NCBI RefSeq assembly: GCF_000834015.1
Contig: NZ_JXQI01000039.1
Location: 35,118 to 99,117 of the forward strand
Reading direction: 5' to 3'
From: Prevotella pectinovora
GTDB lineage: Bacteria; Bacteroidota; Bacteroidia; Bacteroidales; Bacteroidaceae
DNA: 64,000 nt
The notes beneath the pieces were generated by a model. It worked only from the letters and a program-made list of their open reading frames with translations. It was not told the DNA's origin and did not search any database. Shown here one piece after another: positions 18,077 to 26,811 of this stretch; position 1 is the first letter of the stretch, and every line of letters begins with the position of its first letter. Both the position numbers and the translations under genes were made by a program.

Positions 18077-19156
18077 ATGAATAAGATAAAACAGATTCTG
18101 AGTCTTGTCACTTGTCTGATGATTCTCCTTTCGGTAGCTGTGTTGCGCAGCAACAAGATTTGGGGCAATCAGCTTGGCGGTGAAAAGACAGAAGTTGCCG
18201 ACAGTCTGTCGGCAGGACCCGTCGTCACGAACGACGATGGAAGTATGGTGGTAAACACCGCATCCCTTGGCAAAGACATCCAGGGCTTTGCCGGCACCGT
18301 GCCCCTTGAAATCACCGTCCGCGACGGTGTGGTGGAGAACATCAGAGCTCTCGACAATCAGGAGACACCCTCTTTCTTTGCCAATGCCGCCACATTATTT
18401 GATAAGTGGAAGGGTAAGACCATAGGTGAAGCCCTGGCGATGAAGGTGGATGCCGTTTCGGGAGCCACCTATTCGTCGCAAGCCATAATAGCGAATATGC
18501 AGCGCGGACTGCAGCTTGTGGCTAAGAAGCAGGAGGCAGACCGTGGTCCAGCCCTTGCTGATGTGTTGTCGCTGAAGAATGTGGCTGCTCTCATCGTGGT
18601 GCTCCTCGCCGCTATCCTGCCGCTCTTTGTCAAGAACCGCCGTTACCAGCTTGTTCAGATGGTACTCAATGTTGTGGTCCTCGGTTTCTGGTGTGGCAGC
18701 TTCCTGTCGTATGCCTCGCTGATGGGATTCCTTGCCAATGGCATGAACCTATGGCTGACTCTCGTTCCGGTGGTGATGATCGTCACGGCGTTCGTATATC
18801 CTCTTTTCGGCAAGAAGAGCTACTATTGCGCCCATGTCTGTCCGTTCGGTTCGCTGCAACAGGTTGCCGGTCAGCTAATCCCTCATAAATTGAAGATTGG
18901 CGCTGCCACGTTGCGCTTCCTCGACACGTTCAGACAACTGCTGTGGGCAGTCCTCATGTTGCTCTTGTGGAGTGGCGCATGGGGAGGCTGGACCGACTAC
19001 GAACCCTTCTCTGCCTTCATCATGGATCAGGCTTCCCTGCCGGTAATTATCATTGCCGGTGTCTTTGTAGTGCTGTCGCTGTTCGTGCAGCGTCCGTATT
19101 GTCGTTTCGTGTGTCCGATGGGTACATTGCTGAAATTGGCGCAGAAAGGAGAATAA
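18077..19156 (+). CDS. FMN-binding, 4Fe-4S membrane electron-transfer protein (NosR/NapH-like)
   Basis: A 359-residue protein. After an N-terminal membrane helix comes an FMN-binding domain (about 60-155) with the covalent-flavin motif SGATYSS (Thr about residue 129). The C-terminal half has about five membrane helices and two cysteine motifs, CAHVCPFG (about 250) and CRFVCPMG (about 340), of the type found in NapH/NosR polyferredoxins. It probably carries electrons across the inner membrane to a periplasmic flavin. The flavinyltransferase (ApbE) that would attach FMN is not in the window. The next gene, 23 nt on, encodes a nitroreductase and is the likely electron acceptor. Confidence 0.87.
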   Translation: MNKIKQILSLVTCLMILLSVAVLRSNKIWGNQLGGEKTEVADSLSAGPVVTNDDGSMVVNTASLGKDIQGFAGTVPLEITVRDGVVENIRALDNQETPSFFANAATLFDKWKGKTIGEALAMKVDAVSGATYSSQAIIANMQRGLQLVAKKQEADRGPALADVLSLKNVAALIVVLLAAILPLFVKNRRYQLVQMVLNVVVLGFWCGSFLSYASLMGFLANGMNLWLTLVPVVMIVTAFVYPLFGKKSYYCAHVCPFGSLQQVAGQLIPHKLKIGAATLRFLDTFRQLLWAVLMLLLWSGAWGGWTDYEPFSAFIMDQASLPVIIIAGVFVVLSLFVQRPYCRFVCPMGTLLKLAQKGE

Positions 19157-19179
19157 TCCACTTGTCAACAAAAACAGAT

Positions 19180-19827
19180 ATGAAAATGAAATCATCATTC
19201 TTCCTCAACGTAGTGCTTGCCGCCGCTCTCCTTTGTGTCAGTGTGCGTCTTGCCACGGTGTCGGAAGAGAAAGCAGTAGAGAAGACCGGCGGCATCTCCG
19301 CCGAAGTATATCAGAACATCATGACGCGGTCGTCGGTGAGGGAATATCTCGACACCAGCATCTCCGACTCACAGATAGACACGCTGCTTCATGCCGGAAT
19401 GGCTGCCCCAACGGCAATGAACCGTCAGCCGTGGCATCTCGTGGTGGTGAGAGACCGCAGTTTGCTGCAGCAGATTGCCGGGCTGTGTCCCAATGCCTCT
19501 ATGGCGAAAGACGCACCGCTCGCCATCGTGCCGTGCGGTGACATGAGCAAATATGAAGAAGGCGAAGACGGGCTACGCGGCTTCTGGCCACAAGACCTCT
19601 CTGCCGTGACGGAGAATATCCTGCTGCAGGCACATGCCATGGGACTGGGTGCTGTCTGGACCGGCACCTATCCGTCGGAAGAGCGCTGCAAGGCGATGAG
19701 CCAGCTCCTCCGTCTTCCTTCCAATCTTGTTCCTTTCTGCACCATCGTTATAGGTTATCCCAAGGGCGACCAGCAGCCGAAAGACAAGTGGGACGAGAGT
19801 AAGGTGACTTATGACATGGGTAAATGA
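19180..19827 (+). CDS. Membrane-tethered nitroreductase-family flavoprotein
   Basis: A 215-residue protein beginning MKMKSSFFLNVVLAAALL, a signal peptide or membrane anchor not usual for this mostly cytoplasmic family. The nitroreductase fold is clear: TRSSVREYLD, AGMAAPTAMNRQPWHLVVV, and the C-terminal GLGAVWTGTYPSEE block that binds FMN. The upstream Met at 18943 was rejected because it lies inside the previous gene; 19180 is 23 nt after its stop. Together with the FMN/4Fe-4S protein it suggests a quinone-linked reductase working outside the inner membrane; substrate unknown. Confidence 0.87.
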   Translation: MKMKSSFFLNVVLAAALLCVSVRLATVSEEKAVEKTGGISAEVYQNIMTRSSVREYLDTSISDSQIDTLLHAGMAAPTAMNRQPWHLVVVRDRSLLQQIAGLCPNASMAKDAPLAIVPCGDMSKYEEGEDGLRGFWPQDLSAVTENILLQAHAMGLGAVWTGTYPSEERCKAMSQLLRLPSNLVPFCTIVIGYPKGDQQPKDKWDESKVTYDMGK

Positions 19828-19926
19828 ACCCCGTCTTAAGGCGATGTGCCAAGACATTTGCCTCATCCTGACTTTGACAGTGACATAATTCCAGATTCTA
19901 TATTCTGAAACAAATGGGGCAAAACC

Positions 19927-20504
19927 TTGCCCATAACGCTGATTTTTAGTAAAATCAAGAATTTTCAAAAAACTGTCAGACCATCTGGTTTTTCGTGGTA
20001 ATATTCTGATAAACAGATAGTTGACTACCTGGCAACTGTCAGCCAATTGTCTGGATGGTTTGAATACGAGATAAAAATTGTCAGGCGACAGAAAATCAGA
20101 CGAATGGTATTCGGATGACAAGAATATGGATATAGCAACATCAACTTTTTGGGGCAACCGCTTTGCATAAATTCTGCCCAATTGGGGCAACGTGCTTGCC
20201 CATGTTGGGCAACGTGCTTGCCCCACTTGGGCACGCTGCTTGCCCCAGTTGGGCAGAACTGCTGTCAGACAAGTTCCCAATAAGTTAATGTTGTAATACC
20301 CATATTCCTGTTTTACAGGATTCTGCCAACGTATGCAATTCCTCACATCTGACAAATCCTTTCATCAGCAAACCATCCAGACAATTGACTGACAGTTGCC
20401 AGGTAGTCAACTATCTGTTTGTCAGAGTGTTATGTAGAAAAACCAGACAGTCTGACAGTTTTTTGGAAATTCTCGTTTTTACTAAGAATCAGCGATATGG
20501 GCAA
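19927..20504. repeat. 578-bp noncoding element with 135-bp inverted arms
   Basis: The left arm 19927-20061 and right arm 20370-20504 are inverted copies. By hand alignment about 120 of 135 positions match with no gaps. They enclose 308 bp with no credible gene. The inner ends read CTGGATGGTTT and AAACCATCCAG. No transposase or obvious target duplication is seen. It directly abuts a copy of the dispersed repeat at 20529. It could be a MITE-like non-autonomous element or a large structured RNA. Confidence 0.8.
20182..20260. repeat. Tandem GC-rich palindromic units
   Basis: Four units begin TTGGG at 20182, 20205, 20227 and 20249 (period 22-23 bp). Each of the first three pairs TTGGGGCAA-type with TTGCCCC-type sequence around a GTGC or GCTGC loop. 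They lie in the loop of the larger inverted-repeat element. Confidence 0.75.
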
Positions 20505-20528
20505 CTTTTACTTATGTCGACCAACTTA

Positions 20529-20716
20529 AACCCAAAACGGTCATTAGGCCGTTCAATGGTAGTATTTTATAACTGCTTGCAGCCTTTTGTTTTTTATAAG
20601 GCGTCTTTTGCTTGTTTTTAATTCGCAATAGCTTGCTATTACTCATTAAAAGCCAAACAAAATCCATCCTTCTAAAAAGACAAAATCCAGGCAAGCCCTA
20701 ATGACCGATTTGGGTT
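20529..20716. repeat. Dispersed intergenic repeat, full-length copy 2
   Basis: Starts AACCCAAAACGGTCATTAG and ends CCTAATGACCGATTTGGGTT, co-linear with the copy at 6091 including CTGCTTGCAG, the KTTTTTATAAGGCGTCTTTTG stretch and AAAGCCAAACAAAATCCATC. The central palindrome has drifted: three mismatches between arms. The 20717-20944 stretch after it shows no gene. Confidence 0.85.
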
Positions 20717-20944
20717 AAATTAATTCTGCCAACGGGCATTGTCTATTTTTTACTCCTCTGCTTGTCTTCTTATCTTTCCAATCCCTACATCGCAACCTTA
20801 GTAGAGACAACATTGCCGTTGTCTGCCGTTGCATTCCAAATTCAAGAATCTGAAACAAATGGGGTAGAAAGGCAATACTTTTGGAACTTCTATCCCTATT
20901 TTTCGGTATTTTTGTCTTTGAATGAAAAAAAACTGCCAATAGAT

Positions 20945-20975
20945 TTTGTATGTATTATAAAACGTTATAAATTTG
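20945..20975 (+). promoter_or_regulatory. Promoter of the M6-protease operon
   Basis: TTTG (20945-20948), 19 nt, then TAAATTTG (20968-20975): an exact Bacteroidota consensus. It implies a leader of about 180 nt. Confidence 0.8.
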
Positions 20976-21013
20976 CAGTTAATTAGTGATAAATGTGCAT
21001 TAAAAGTTGGGAT

Positions 21014-21038
21014 ATGCAGACGTAATGATAGTCTGCAT
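21014..21038 (+). promoter_or_regulatory. Leader hairpin before the M6 protease gene
   Basis: Perfect 8-bp stem ATGCAGAC / GTCTGCAT with a 9-nt loop, about 30 nt into the predicted transcript. Another ATATGCAG follows at 21044. Function unknown. Confidence 0.5.
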
Positions 21039-21162
21039 GTTGAATATGCAGAAAAACTGTTATATATGTAATCGTTAAAAGGTTATTTCCGCAATGCCAA
21101 TAACAGTCTATTGGCGAACCTTCGACTTACAATATATATAAAAGAAAACAACATATATCTAT

Positions 21163-23013
21163 ATGAAAAGAATCCTTATTTCAGCCGTACTATCCTTATG
21201 TGCGGCAATGACATTCGCTATTCCTGCAAAGAAAAGCTGGAAGGTAGTTTCGCAGAGCGACGGCACCACAATCAAGGTGAGCCAGGCTGGCGATGAACAC
21301 CTGCACTACTATATCACCGAAGACAACGTGCCCCTCTATGAAGCCGCCGACAACAGATACTGCTATCTGACCATAGAAAACGGCAAGCTCCATAACTCTG
21401 GTGTGCTCGCACATGAGTCAGCGGCACGGTCGGCAAAGGAGCTTCAGGTGATGAATACCATCCACGACCTTGCTCCCATAGCCCGCCAGATGGCGGCAAA
21501 AAAGAGAAGCGCCGCCAAGCGGTGTGTCAGACCGGACCGCTTGCCGAGCAAAGACGACATAAGTGTGTTCAAAGGCAGCAAGAAGGCACTCGTTATCCTT
21601 GCGGCATTTTCAGACAAGTCTTTTTCGAAAGGCGACGATGCCATAGTGAAATTCTATGACGAAGTGCTCAATCAGGAAGGCTATTCGCAGAATGGAGCGG
21701 CAGGCAGCGTGCATGATTATTTCAAGGACATGAGCCGCGGAGAGTTTGATTTGACGTTCGACATCGTAGGTCCGGTGAAAGTCAGCAAGTCGGCTACATA
21801 TTATGGTGGTCCGTCGCCCATCATGGGAGGCACCGACCACATCGGCGAGTTCATCACCGAGGCGATTAAGAAAGCCGACGAGAAATGCGACATCGACTGG
21901 AAGAAATACGACTGGGACGACGATGGCGAGGTGGAACAGGTGTTCGTGCTCTATGCCGGATACGGACAGGCCACGGGGGGACCTACGGGAACGATATGGC
22001 CCAACGCCTGGACTCTGGATGAGGCTCTGCAGAACAGCGACGGCAACGGCGGATTCTCCATCGACGGAGTGTTTATCAACCAGTATGCATGCAGCAATGA
22101 GCTATACCTCGATTCGGGCACAGTGCCGATGGGACTCGGAGTGTTCTGCCATGAGTTCTCACACTGCATGGGACTGCCCGACATGTATGACACCAACTAT
22201 GGGTCAACACCGACCATGGGCGATTGGGATCTGCTGGCTGGCGGAAGCTATAACGGACCGCAGGGCATCGGATGGTGTCCGGCAGGATGGACCAGTTATG
22301 AGCGCGCCTATGCCGGTTGGCTCGAACTGACAGAACTCAAAGCCGGCGACATTATAAAAGGCATGACGAGTCTGGAGGAGGCCGACGGCAAGGCATACGT
22401 AATCTACAACGACAACCACAAAGACGAATATTATCTCCTGGAGAACCACAAGGGCATGGGATGGGACAAGTATACACCGGAGAACGGACTCCTCATCATC
22501 CATGTGGACTACGACAAGGATCTCTTCGACAACAATATCGTAAACTCAAAAGGAGAATTCACCCCAGCCGAGGGCTACGACAGATATTTCACCAACGACC
22601 ACCCGCGCATGGCACCCTTCAGCAGGGTGAGAAGCATACAGAACGACACCTATTTCTATACCTATCCGATGGATGCTCCAAGAGGGGTGGTGGACAGTCT
22701 GACAGACACGAGCAAGCCGGCGGCGGAACTGTATAATGCACTTGCCGACGGTTCGAAGCTGATGGGCAAACCGGTATACAATATTGAGAAAGACGACGAC
22801 GGTAATATCTCGTTCACCTTCATGACAAAGGAAAAGGAAACGGATGCTATACAGGATATAGCCATGGCAGAAGATACTACCGGCGACGATACCGTATACG
22901 ACATCACGGGAAAGAAGGCAGGACGCATTGGCGACATCAAGAACGGCAGCCTGAAAGCAGGCATATATATAATAGGAGGAAAGCGGCTCCAGAAGAAGGT
23001 ACTGCTGAAGTAA
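21163..23013 (+). CDS. Secreted M6-type zinc metalloprotease
   Basis: A 616-residue exported protein (signal peptide about 1-19). The zinc site is HEFSHCMGLPD near residue 329, an HEXXH with the M6-family extension and a following Asp, with a Met-turn-like segment MGDWDLLAGG. The catalytic region spans about 120-440. The last 35 residues (VYDITGKKAGRI...GIYIIGGKRLQKKVLLK) form the short C-terminal tail seen on several secreted proteins here. It leads an operon with two secreted beta-rich proteins, 44 nt and 110 nt apart. Related proteases of this type (for example in oral Prevotella) cleave host proteins; substrate here is not known. Confidence 0.9.
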   Translation: MKRILISAVLSLCAAMTFAIPAKKSWKVVSQSDGTTIKVSQAGDEHLHYYITEDNVPLYEAADNRYCYLTIENGKLHNSGVLAHESAARSAKELQVMNTIHDLAPIARQMAAKKRSAAKRCVRPDRLPSKDDISVFKGSKKALVILAAFSDKSFSKGDDAIVKFYDEVLNQEGYSQNGAAGSVHDYFKDMSRGEFDLTFDIVGPVKVSKSATYYGGPSPIMGGTDHIGEFITEAIKKADEKCDIDWKKYDWDDDGEVEQVFVLYAGYGQATGGPTGTIWPNAWTLDEALQNSDGNGGFSIDGVFINQYACSNELYLDSGTVPMGLGVFCHEFSHCMGLPDMYDTNYGSTPTMGDWDLLAGGSYNGPQGIGWCPAGWTSYERAYAGWLELTELKAGDIIKGMTSLEEADGKAYVIYNDNHKDEYYLLENHKGMGWDKYTPENGLLIIHVDYDKDLFDNNIVNSKGEFTPAEGYDRYFTNDHPRMAPFSRVRSIQNDTYFYTYPMDAPRGVVDSLTDTSKPAAELYNALADGSKLMGKPVYNIEKDDDGNISFTFMTKEKETDAIQDIAMAEDTTGDDTVYDITGKKAGRIGDIKNGSLKAGIYIIGGKRLQKKVLLK

Positions 23014-23057
23014 AACGCATACAAACATAAATCACTAAATAAAGGAAAGGACTGATT

Positions 23058-24122
23058 ATGAAGAAACTTTACACAACATTATTCATGGCTGCGGCGGCAA
23101 TCGCCGCTTCTGCCCAGATTACGCTACAGAAGCCGGAAACCAAGTTGGCGACAGATATCACATCTACTGCTTTCACTGCCAACTGGGGCGCCGTGAAGGA
23201 TGCCGACGGATATGCGGTGTTCGTATACGACCGTAAGCCGGTGACTGCCGATGGCGAGGTGACAATTGCCGACGAAGATTTCTCCGGCATAACACGCGGA
23301 AGCCTCAATGAGCCATTGGGAGGCGAGGAGGAATTCGTAGACCTCTCGGCATACGGATATGCACTCTCGTATGGATGGGGAGCCTACGCATTCCCTAACT
23401 TCATTCCGAGCATGGTGGCAGGACTGATTTACTCACCTTATCTCGACCTGCGCGCTGACGACGGTAAATACAAAGTCATCATTGACGCATACTGCTCCGA
23501 CGGCGATGAAATCCGTGTGGAGAGCCACGGCAAGAACGGCAGGGAGATAAAGACACAGAAGGCCGTAGTGGAAGGCGGAGCAACAGGAATAGCCGAAGTG
23601 ACATTCGATTTCGACAACGGTATAAAGGACCTCTTCTTTACCGTGATAAACAACACCGCGATGGATGGCAAACCTGACTATTTCGACCGCATTCAGGTGA
23701 AGCAGAACTTGAAGGCCGGCGACGTGGTGAATGTGATGGTTGGCGGTAACGAGGCAGTAGGCTCTGTAAACGAAGTTACCAACGACTCCGTGACATCTTG
23801 CCGCATCACATCATTGGCAAAATACACCAACTCAAAGGTGGTATACTACGACCTGTATGCTTCGGCAGACGATTTCTCCACACCAAACGGATCAATGCCT
23901 TACACCTTTGTCGTAAGTCCGTTCACAGACCTCGTGAAGGTGGACCTCACGGCAAGGACATCTGAAATCTACAATCCGGAGACCGACGGCATTGACAAGG
24001 TAAAGACAGATGCTGCAGAAAAGGTGAAGGACGACGTGTGGTATAACCTCGCCGGACAGCGCGTGAGCAGACCTACTAACGGACTGTATATCTGCAACGG
24101 CAGAAAAGTGGTAGTCAGATAA
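23058..24122 (+). CDS. Secreted beta-sandwich protein with C-terminal tail
   Basis: A 354-residue exported protein (signal peptide ending at ASAQ). Residues about 25-60 look like the start of a fibronectin-III fold (TSTAFTANWGAVKDADGYAV). The middle (about 70-225) resembles jelly-roll 'choice-of-anchor' domains, with SPYLDLRADDGKYKV and VTFDFDNGIKDLFF. It ends with VWYNLAGQRV and a terminal NGRKVVVR tail. No catalytic motif is visible. Second gene of the M6-protease operon; a binding or surface role is inferred. Confidence 0.78.
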   Translation: MKKLYTTLFMAAAAIAASAQITLQKPETKLATDITSTAFTANWGAVKDADGYAVFVYDRKPVTADGEVTIADEDFSGITRGSLNEPLGGEEEFVDLSAYGYALSYGWGAYAFPNFIPSMVAGLIYSPYLDLRADDGKYKVIIDAYCSDGDEIRVESHGKNGREIKTQKAVVEGGATGIAEVTFDFDNGIKDLFFTVINNTAMDGKPDYFDRIQVKQNLKAGDVVNVMVGGNEAVGSVNEVTNDSVTSCRITSLAKYTNSKVVYYDLYASADDFSTPNGSMPYTFVVSPFTDLVKVDLTARTSEIYNPETDGIDKVKTDAAEKVKDDVWYNLAGQRVSRPTNGLYICNGRKVVVR

Positions 24123-24232
24123 GACGTCTGTTCTCCTCTCTTATTGTCAGAGACAGGATTCCCTACTCAATAGCGAACTACGTTTCTGATTCGATAAACA
24201 ACACTCATGACAATTTTTAAAAAGGCGATGAC

Positions 24233-26587
24233 ATGAAAAAGATAAATTATATACTCACGCTCTTGCTCCTCGCAGTGGGAGTGAACTGGGCAAAGGCTGA
24301 CGACCAGACGTTGGCGCTGGGAAATTATGACGACCTTACGGCATACGACTGGGATGAGAACCAGACATACCAGGGCAGCTGGTGGATGGTTGCACCGACA
24401 CAGCTTCAGGTGAAACACACCGGTGCGCAGATCATATATACCAAAGAGCAGCTCGCAAGCATGAAGGGAAAGGAAATCAAGGGCATCAGCTTCAAGTATT
24501 ACAACCTTGCCGCTTTCCAGGCATACCCAAGGACAATCAACGTATGGGTGAAGGAAATCGACGACAATGCCTTCGTATATAACGAGGCGAAGAAGAGCTA
24601 TTGCTACTTTGAATATTCTGATGCCACCAAGGCGGCTACGGACTTCACTTTCGACACGGATTTCGTTGACGCCTACAATGAGAACGGTGATCTTGCCATC
24701 AACTTCAACACACCGTTTGCCTACAGCGGTGAGAAGAACTTGCTCGTGACCATAACCTTTGATGGCGAAGACGTGACGGATAGCTCTACCGACATCGAGT
24801 TCTATTTCAATACCGATGCTCCGAATCTGGCGATGTCGACATGCAGCGACAATACAACCTTTGCTGATTTCAACGAATCGGAAGACTGGCCTTATGCCAA
24901 CGGCGGAGGTTCCACAATCTCTCATGCCACGAAGCTGAGCCAGCCTCTCACCCGTTTCACATATCAGGAGGCAAGCAAGCCGGTGGTGAAACCTGCCGAG
25001 CTGAGCGGCAGCGTGAAGTGTGGCGAGAGTGCAATTGCCGGTGCCAAGGTGGTTCTGACCAGCGGCGAGACCTCTCTTGAGGCTACATCAGACGCTGAGG
25101 GCGCTTACACCATAAACATCCCGGCTGAGGACATCGACAAGGAATATACCCTCACGGCAACAGCAGAAGGCTACGACGACTATTCGGCAGCAGAACCGGT
25201 GAAATTCACTTCAGGCGAGAAGAAATCTCTCAATATCGAGATGACGAAGAAAGACGTGCCTTCAGAACTCTCGGGCAAGGTGAAGTCTAACGACGACAAC
25301 GCTCCTGTTGCCGGTGCTGTCATCACGTTGACAAGCGGCGACAACAAATACTCTACTACCTCTGACGAGAGCGGCAACTACACCATGACAGTGGTGAAGA
25401 GCGAGGAAACCTACACCCTCACCGCCAAGGCTGAAGGCTACGAAGACAAGACCATCGCAGACGTGACGTTCGCACCGGGCGAACCGAAGACGCAGGACAT
25501 CACGATGATAAAGATAGACAATCCGGCTACCATGCAGGGCAAGGTGACATGCAACGACGAACCTGTGGAGGGAGCTGTGGTGAGAATTGCGGCAAAGGAC
25601 AACAAGTATGTTACCTACAGCGCCACGACAACCGCCGACGGTTCTTATAGCATAAAGGTGGTGAAGAGCGAGAAGACATACACACTCACGGTGACCGACG
25701 GAGAATGTGAGGATTATACAGAAGACAACATCACCTTCACTCCAGGTGAGACTACTACCAAGAACATCTCGCTGACGAAGACTCCAGAGCCGGAAAACAG
25801 CGTGACTCTCGGCAAATACAACAAGATGCTCAAAGACGGAACGGAGGAGGATGTATATGAGGGACACGGATTCTCATGGGCGGCAGCTCCAACGAACTTC
25901 ACTCACCAGTATACCGGATCTGAAATCATCTACACCAAGGAGCAGCTCGCAAAGATGGCTGGCAAGGCTATCACGAAGGTAAACTTCGTCTTCCACAACG
26001 AAAGTGCTTACGACGCTTGTCCTCGTACAGTGAAGGTATGGGTGAAGGAAATCGACAGCGATGCATTCGACTATGACGACAAGGCAGGCAGATACAAATT
26101 CTATGAATATGAGGATGCCACAGTGGCAATCGCTGGATATGAATATGAAGGAGAGCTATACAACTATGCCGGAGGAAACGGAGAACTGGAACTCACCTTC
26201 GACCAGCCTCTCAACTATAGCGGCGACAAGAATCTTCTCATGGCGCTCACCTTCGAGGGAGAGAATACCTGCAATGTGCTCGACTTCAACTTCTTCTACA
26301 ATCCTGACATGAAGAAGAAGGCAATGAGCTATTTCAGCGACAGATACACCTTCGGCGACTATGCAGAAACAGAAGACTGGCCATATCTCAACGACGACTG
26401 CGTCAATTCATTGGAACAGCCTGTCACCCGCTTCTTCTATACAGAGGCTGATGGTATCGTAGACATCACTACTGGCAACAAGACCACTGTAAACGCTGAT
26501 GGCAAGGCATACAACCTGGCTGGTCAGAGAGTGGGCAAGAGCTATAAGGGTATCACGATACAGAACGGAAAGAAGTTTGTGAGATAA
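24233..26587 (+). CDS. Secreted repeat protein: duplicated domain around three CarboxypepD_reg-like repeats
   Basis: A 784-residue exported protein (signal peptide about 1-22). It has an internal symmetry: a roughly 215-residue domain at about 24-245 is repeated at about 522-738 (both contain IIYTKEQLA, PRT(I/V)(N/K)VWVKEID and SEDWPYAN / TEDWPYLN). Between them are three beta-sandwich units of about 88 residues starting near 254, 343 and 431 (LSGSVKCGESAIAGAKVVL, LSGKVKSNDDNAPVAGAVIT, MQGKVTCNDEPVEGAVV), like carboxypeptidase regulatory domains. The tail is YNLAGQRVGKSYKGI then NGKKFVR. Probably a surface adhesin or substrate-binding protein; function not established. Last in the operon. Confidence 0.85.
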   Translation: MKKINYILTLLLLAVGVNWAKADDQTLALGNYDDLTAYDWDENQTYQGSWWMVAPTQLQVKHTGAQIIYTKEQLASMKGKEIKGISFKYYNLAAFQAYPRTINVWVKEIDDNAFVYNEAKKSYCYFEYSDATKAATDFTFDTDFVDAYNENGDLAINFNTPFAYSGEKNLLVTITFDGEDVTDSSTDIEFYFNTDAPNLAMSTCSDNTTFADFNESEDWPYANGGGSTISHATKLSQPLTRFTYQEASKPVVKPAELSGSVKCGESAIAGAKVVLTSGETSLEATSDAEGAYTINIPAEDIDKEYTLTATAEGYDDYSAAEPVKFTSGEKKSLNIEMTKKDVPSELSGKVKSNDDNAPVAGAVITLTSGDNKYSTTSDESGNYTMTVVKSEETYTLTAKAEGYEDKTIADVTFAPGEPKTQDITMIKIDNPATMQGKVTCNDEPVEGAVVRIAAKDNKYVTYSATTTADGSYSIKVVKSEKTYTLTVTDGECEDYTEDNITFTPGETTTKNISLTKTPEPENSVTLGKYNKMLKDGTEEDVYEGHGFSWAAAPTNFTHQYTGSEIIYTKEQLAKMAGKAITKVNFVFHNESAYDACPRTVKVWVKEIDSDAFDYDDKAGRYKFYEYEDATVAIAGYEYEGELYNYAGGNGELELTFDQPLNYSGDKNLLMALTFEGENTCNVLDFNFFYNPDMKKKAMSYFSDRYTFGDYAETEDWPYLNDDCVNSLEQPVTRFFYTEADGIVDITTGNKTTVNADGKAYNLAGQRVGKSYKGITIQNGKKFVR

Positions 26588-26700
26588 CGCGGAAATAACA
26601 AATTCGTTTGTCCACAACATCCATAGGAGAAACCTGTAATGATGATTCAGACAAACGAATAATATGGTGAACAAGAACATGTTTGCCGGTATAACAAAAA

Positions 26701-26734
26701 AGCCAGCAGTGGATTGTATTTCCTACTGCTGGCT
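26701..26734. terminator. Bidirectional terminator between convergent operons
   Basis: Perfect 10-bp stem AGCCAGCAGT / ACTGCTGGCT with A-run on the left and T-run on the right, so it works on both strands. It separates the secreted-protein operon from the acetylesterase operon. Confidence 0.92.
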
Positions 26735-26749
26735 TTTTTTTATTCTATA

Positions 26750-26803
26750 GTCAACTTGTCAACTCGTTACTTGTTAACTTGTCAACTTGTTACTCGTCAA
26801 CTC
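26750..26803. repeat. GTCAACTY octamer tract
   Basis: Seven units: GTCAACTT, GTCAACTC, GTTACTT, GTTAACTT, GTCAACTT, GTTACTC, GTCAACTC. Lengths are 8,8,7,8,8,7,8. The tract lies between the terminator and the acetylesterase stop codon. Confidence 0.85.
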
Positions 26804-26811
26804 AAAACATC

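Noticed and set aside
20025..20234. Small frame inside the inverted-repeat element (69 codons)
   Set aside because: It follows the palindromic units and has no ribosome-binding site; the element is better explained as noncoding.
19573..20355. Minus-strand frame of 260 codons across the nitroreductase end and the inverted-repeat element
   Set aside because: Half overlaps the nitroreductase on the other strand, and the rest only translates the repeat units (RCPTWASTLPQLG); no start signal.
19927..20504. Insertion sequence with a transposase
   Set aside because: The arms look like terminal inverted repeats, but no transposase frame fits within the 308-bp centre.
26750..26803. CRISPR or microsatellite array in the octamer tract
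   Set aside because: Units are 7-8 bp and contiguous with no spacers; listed as a simple tandem repeat.
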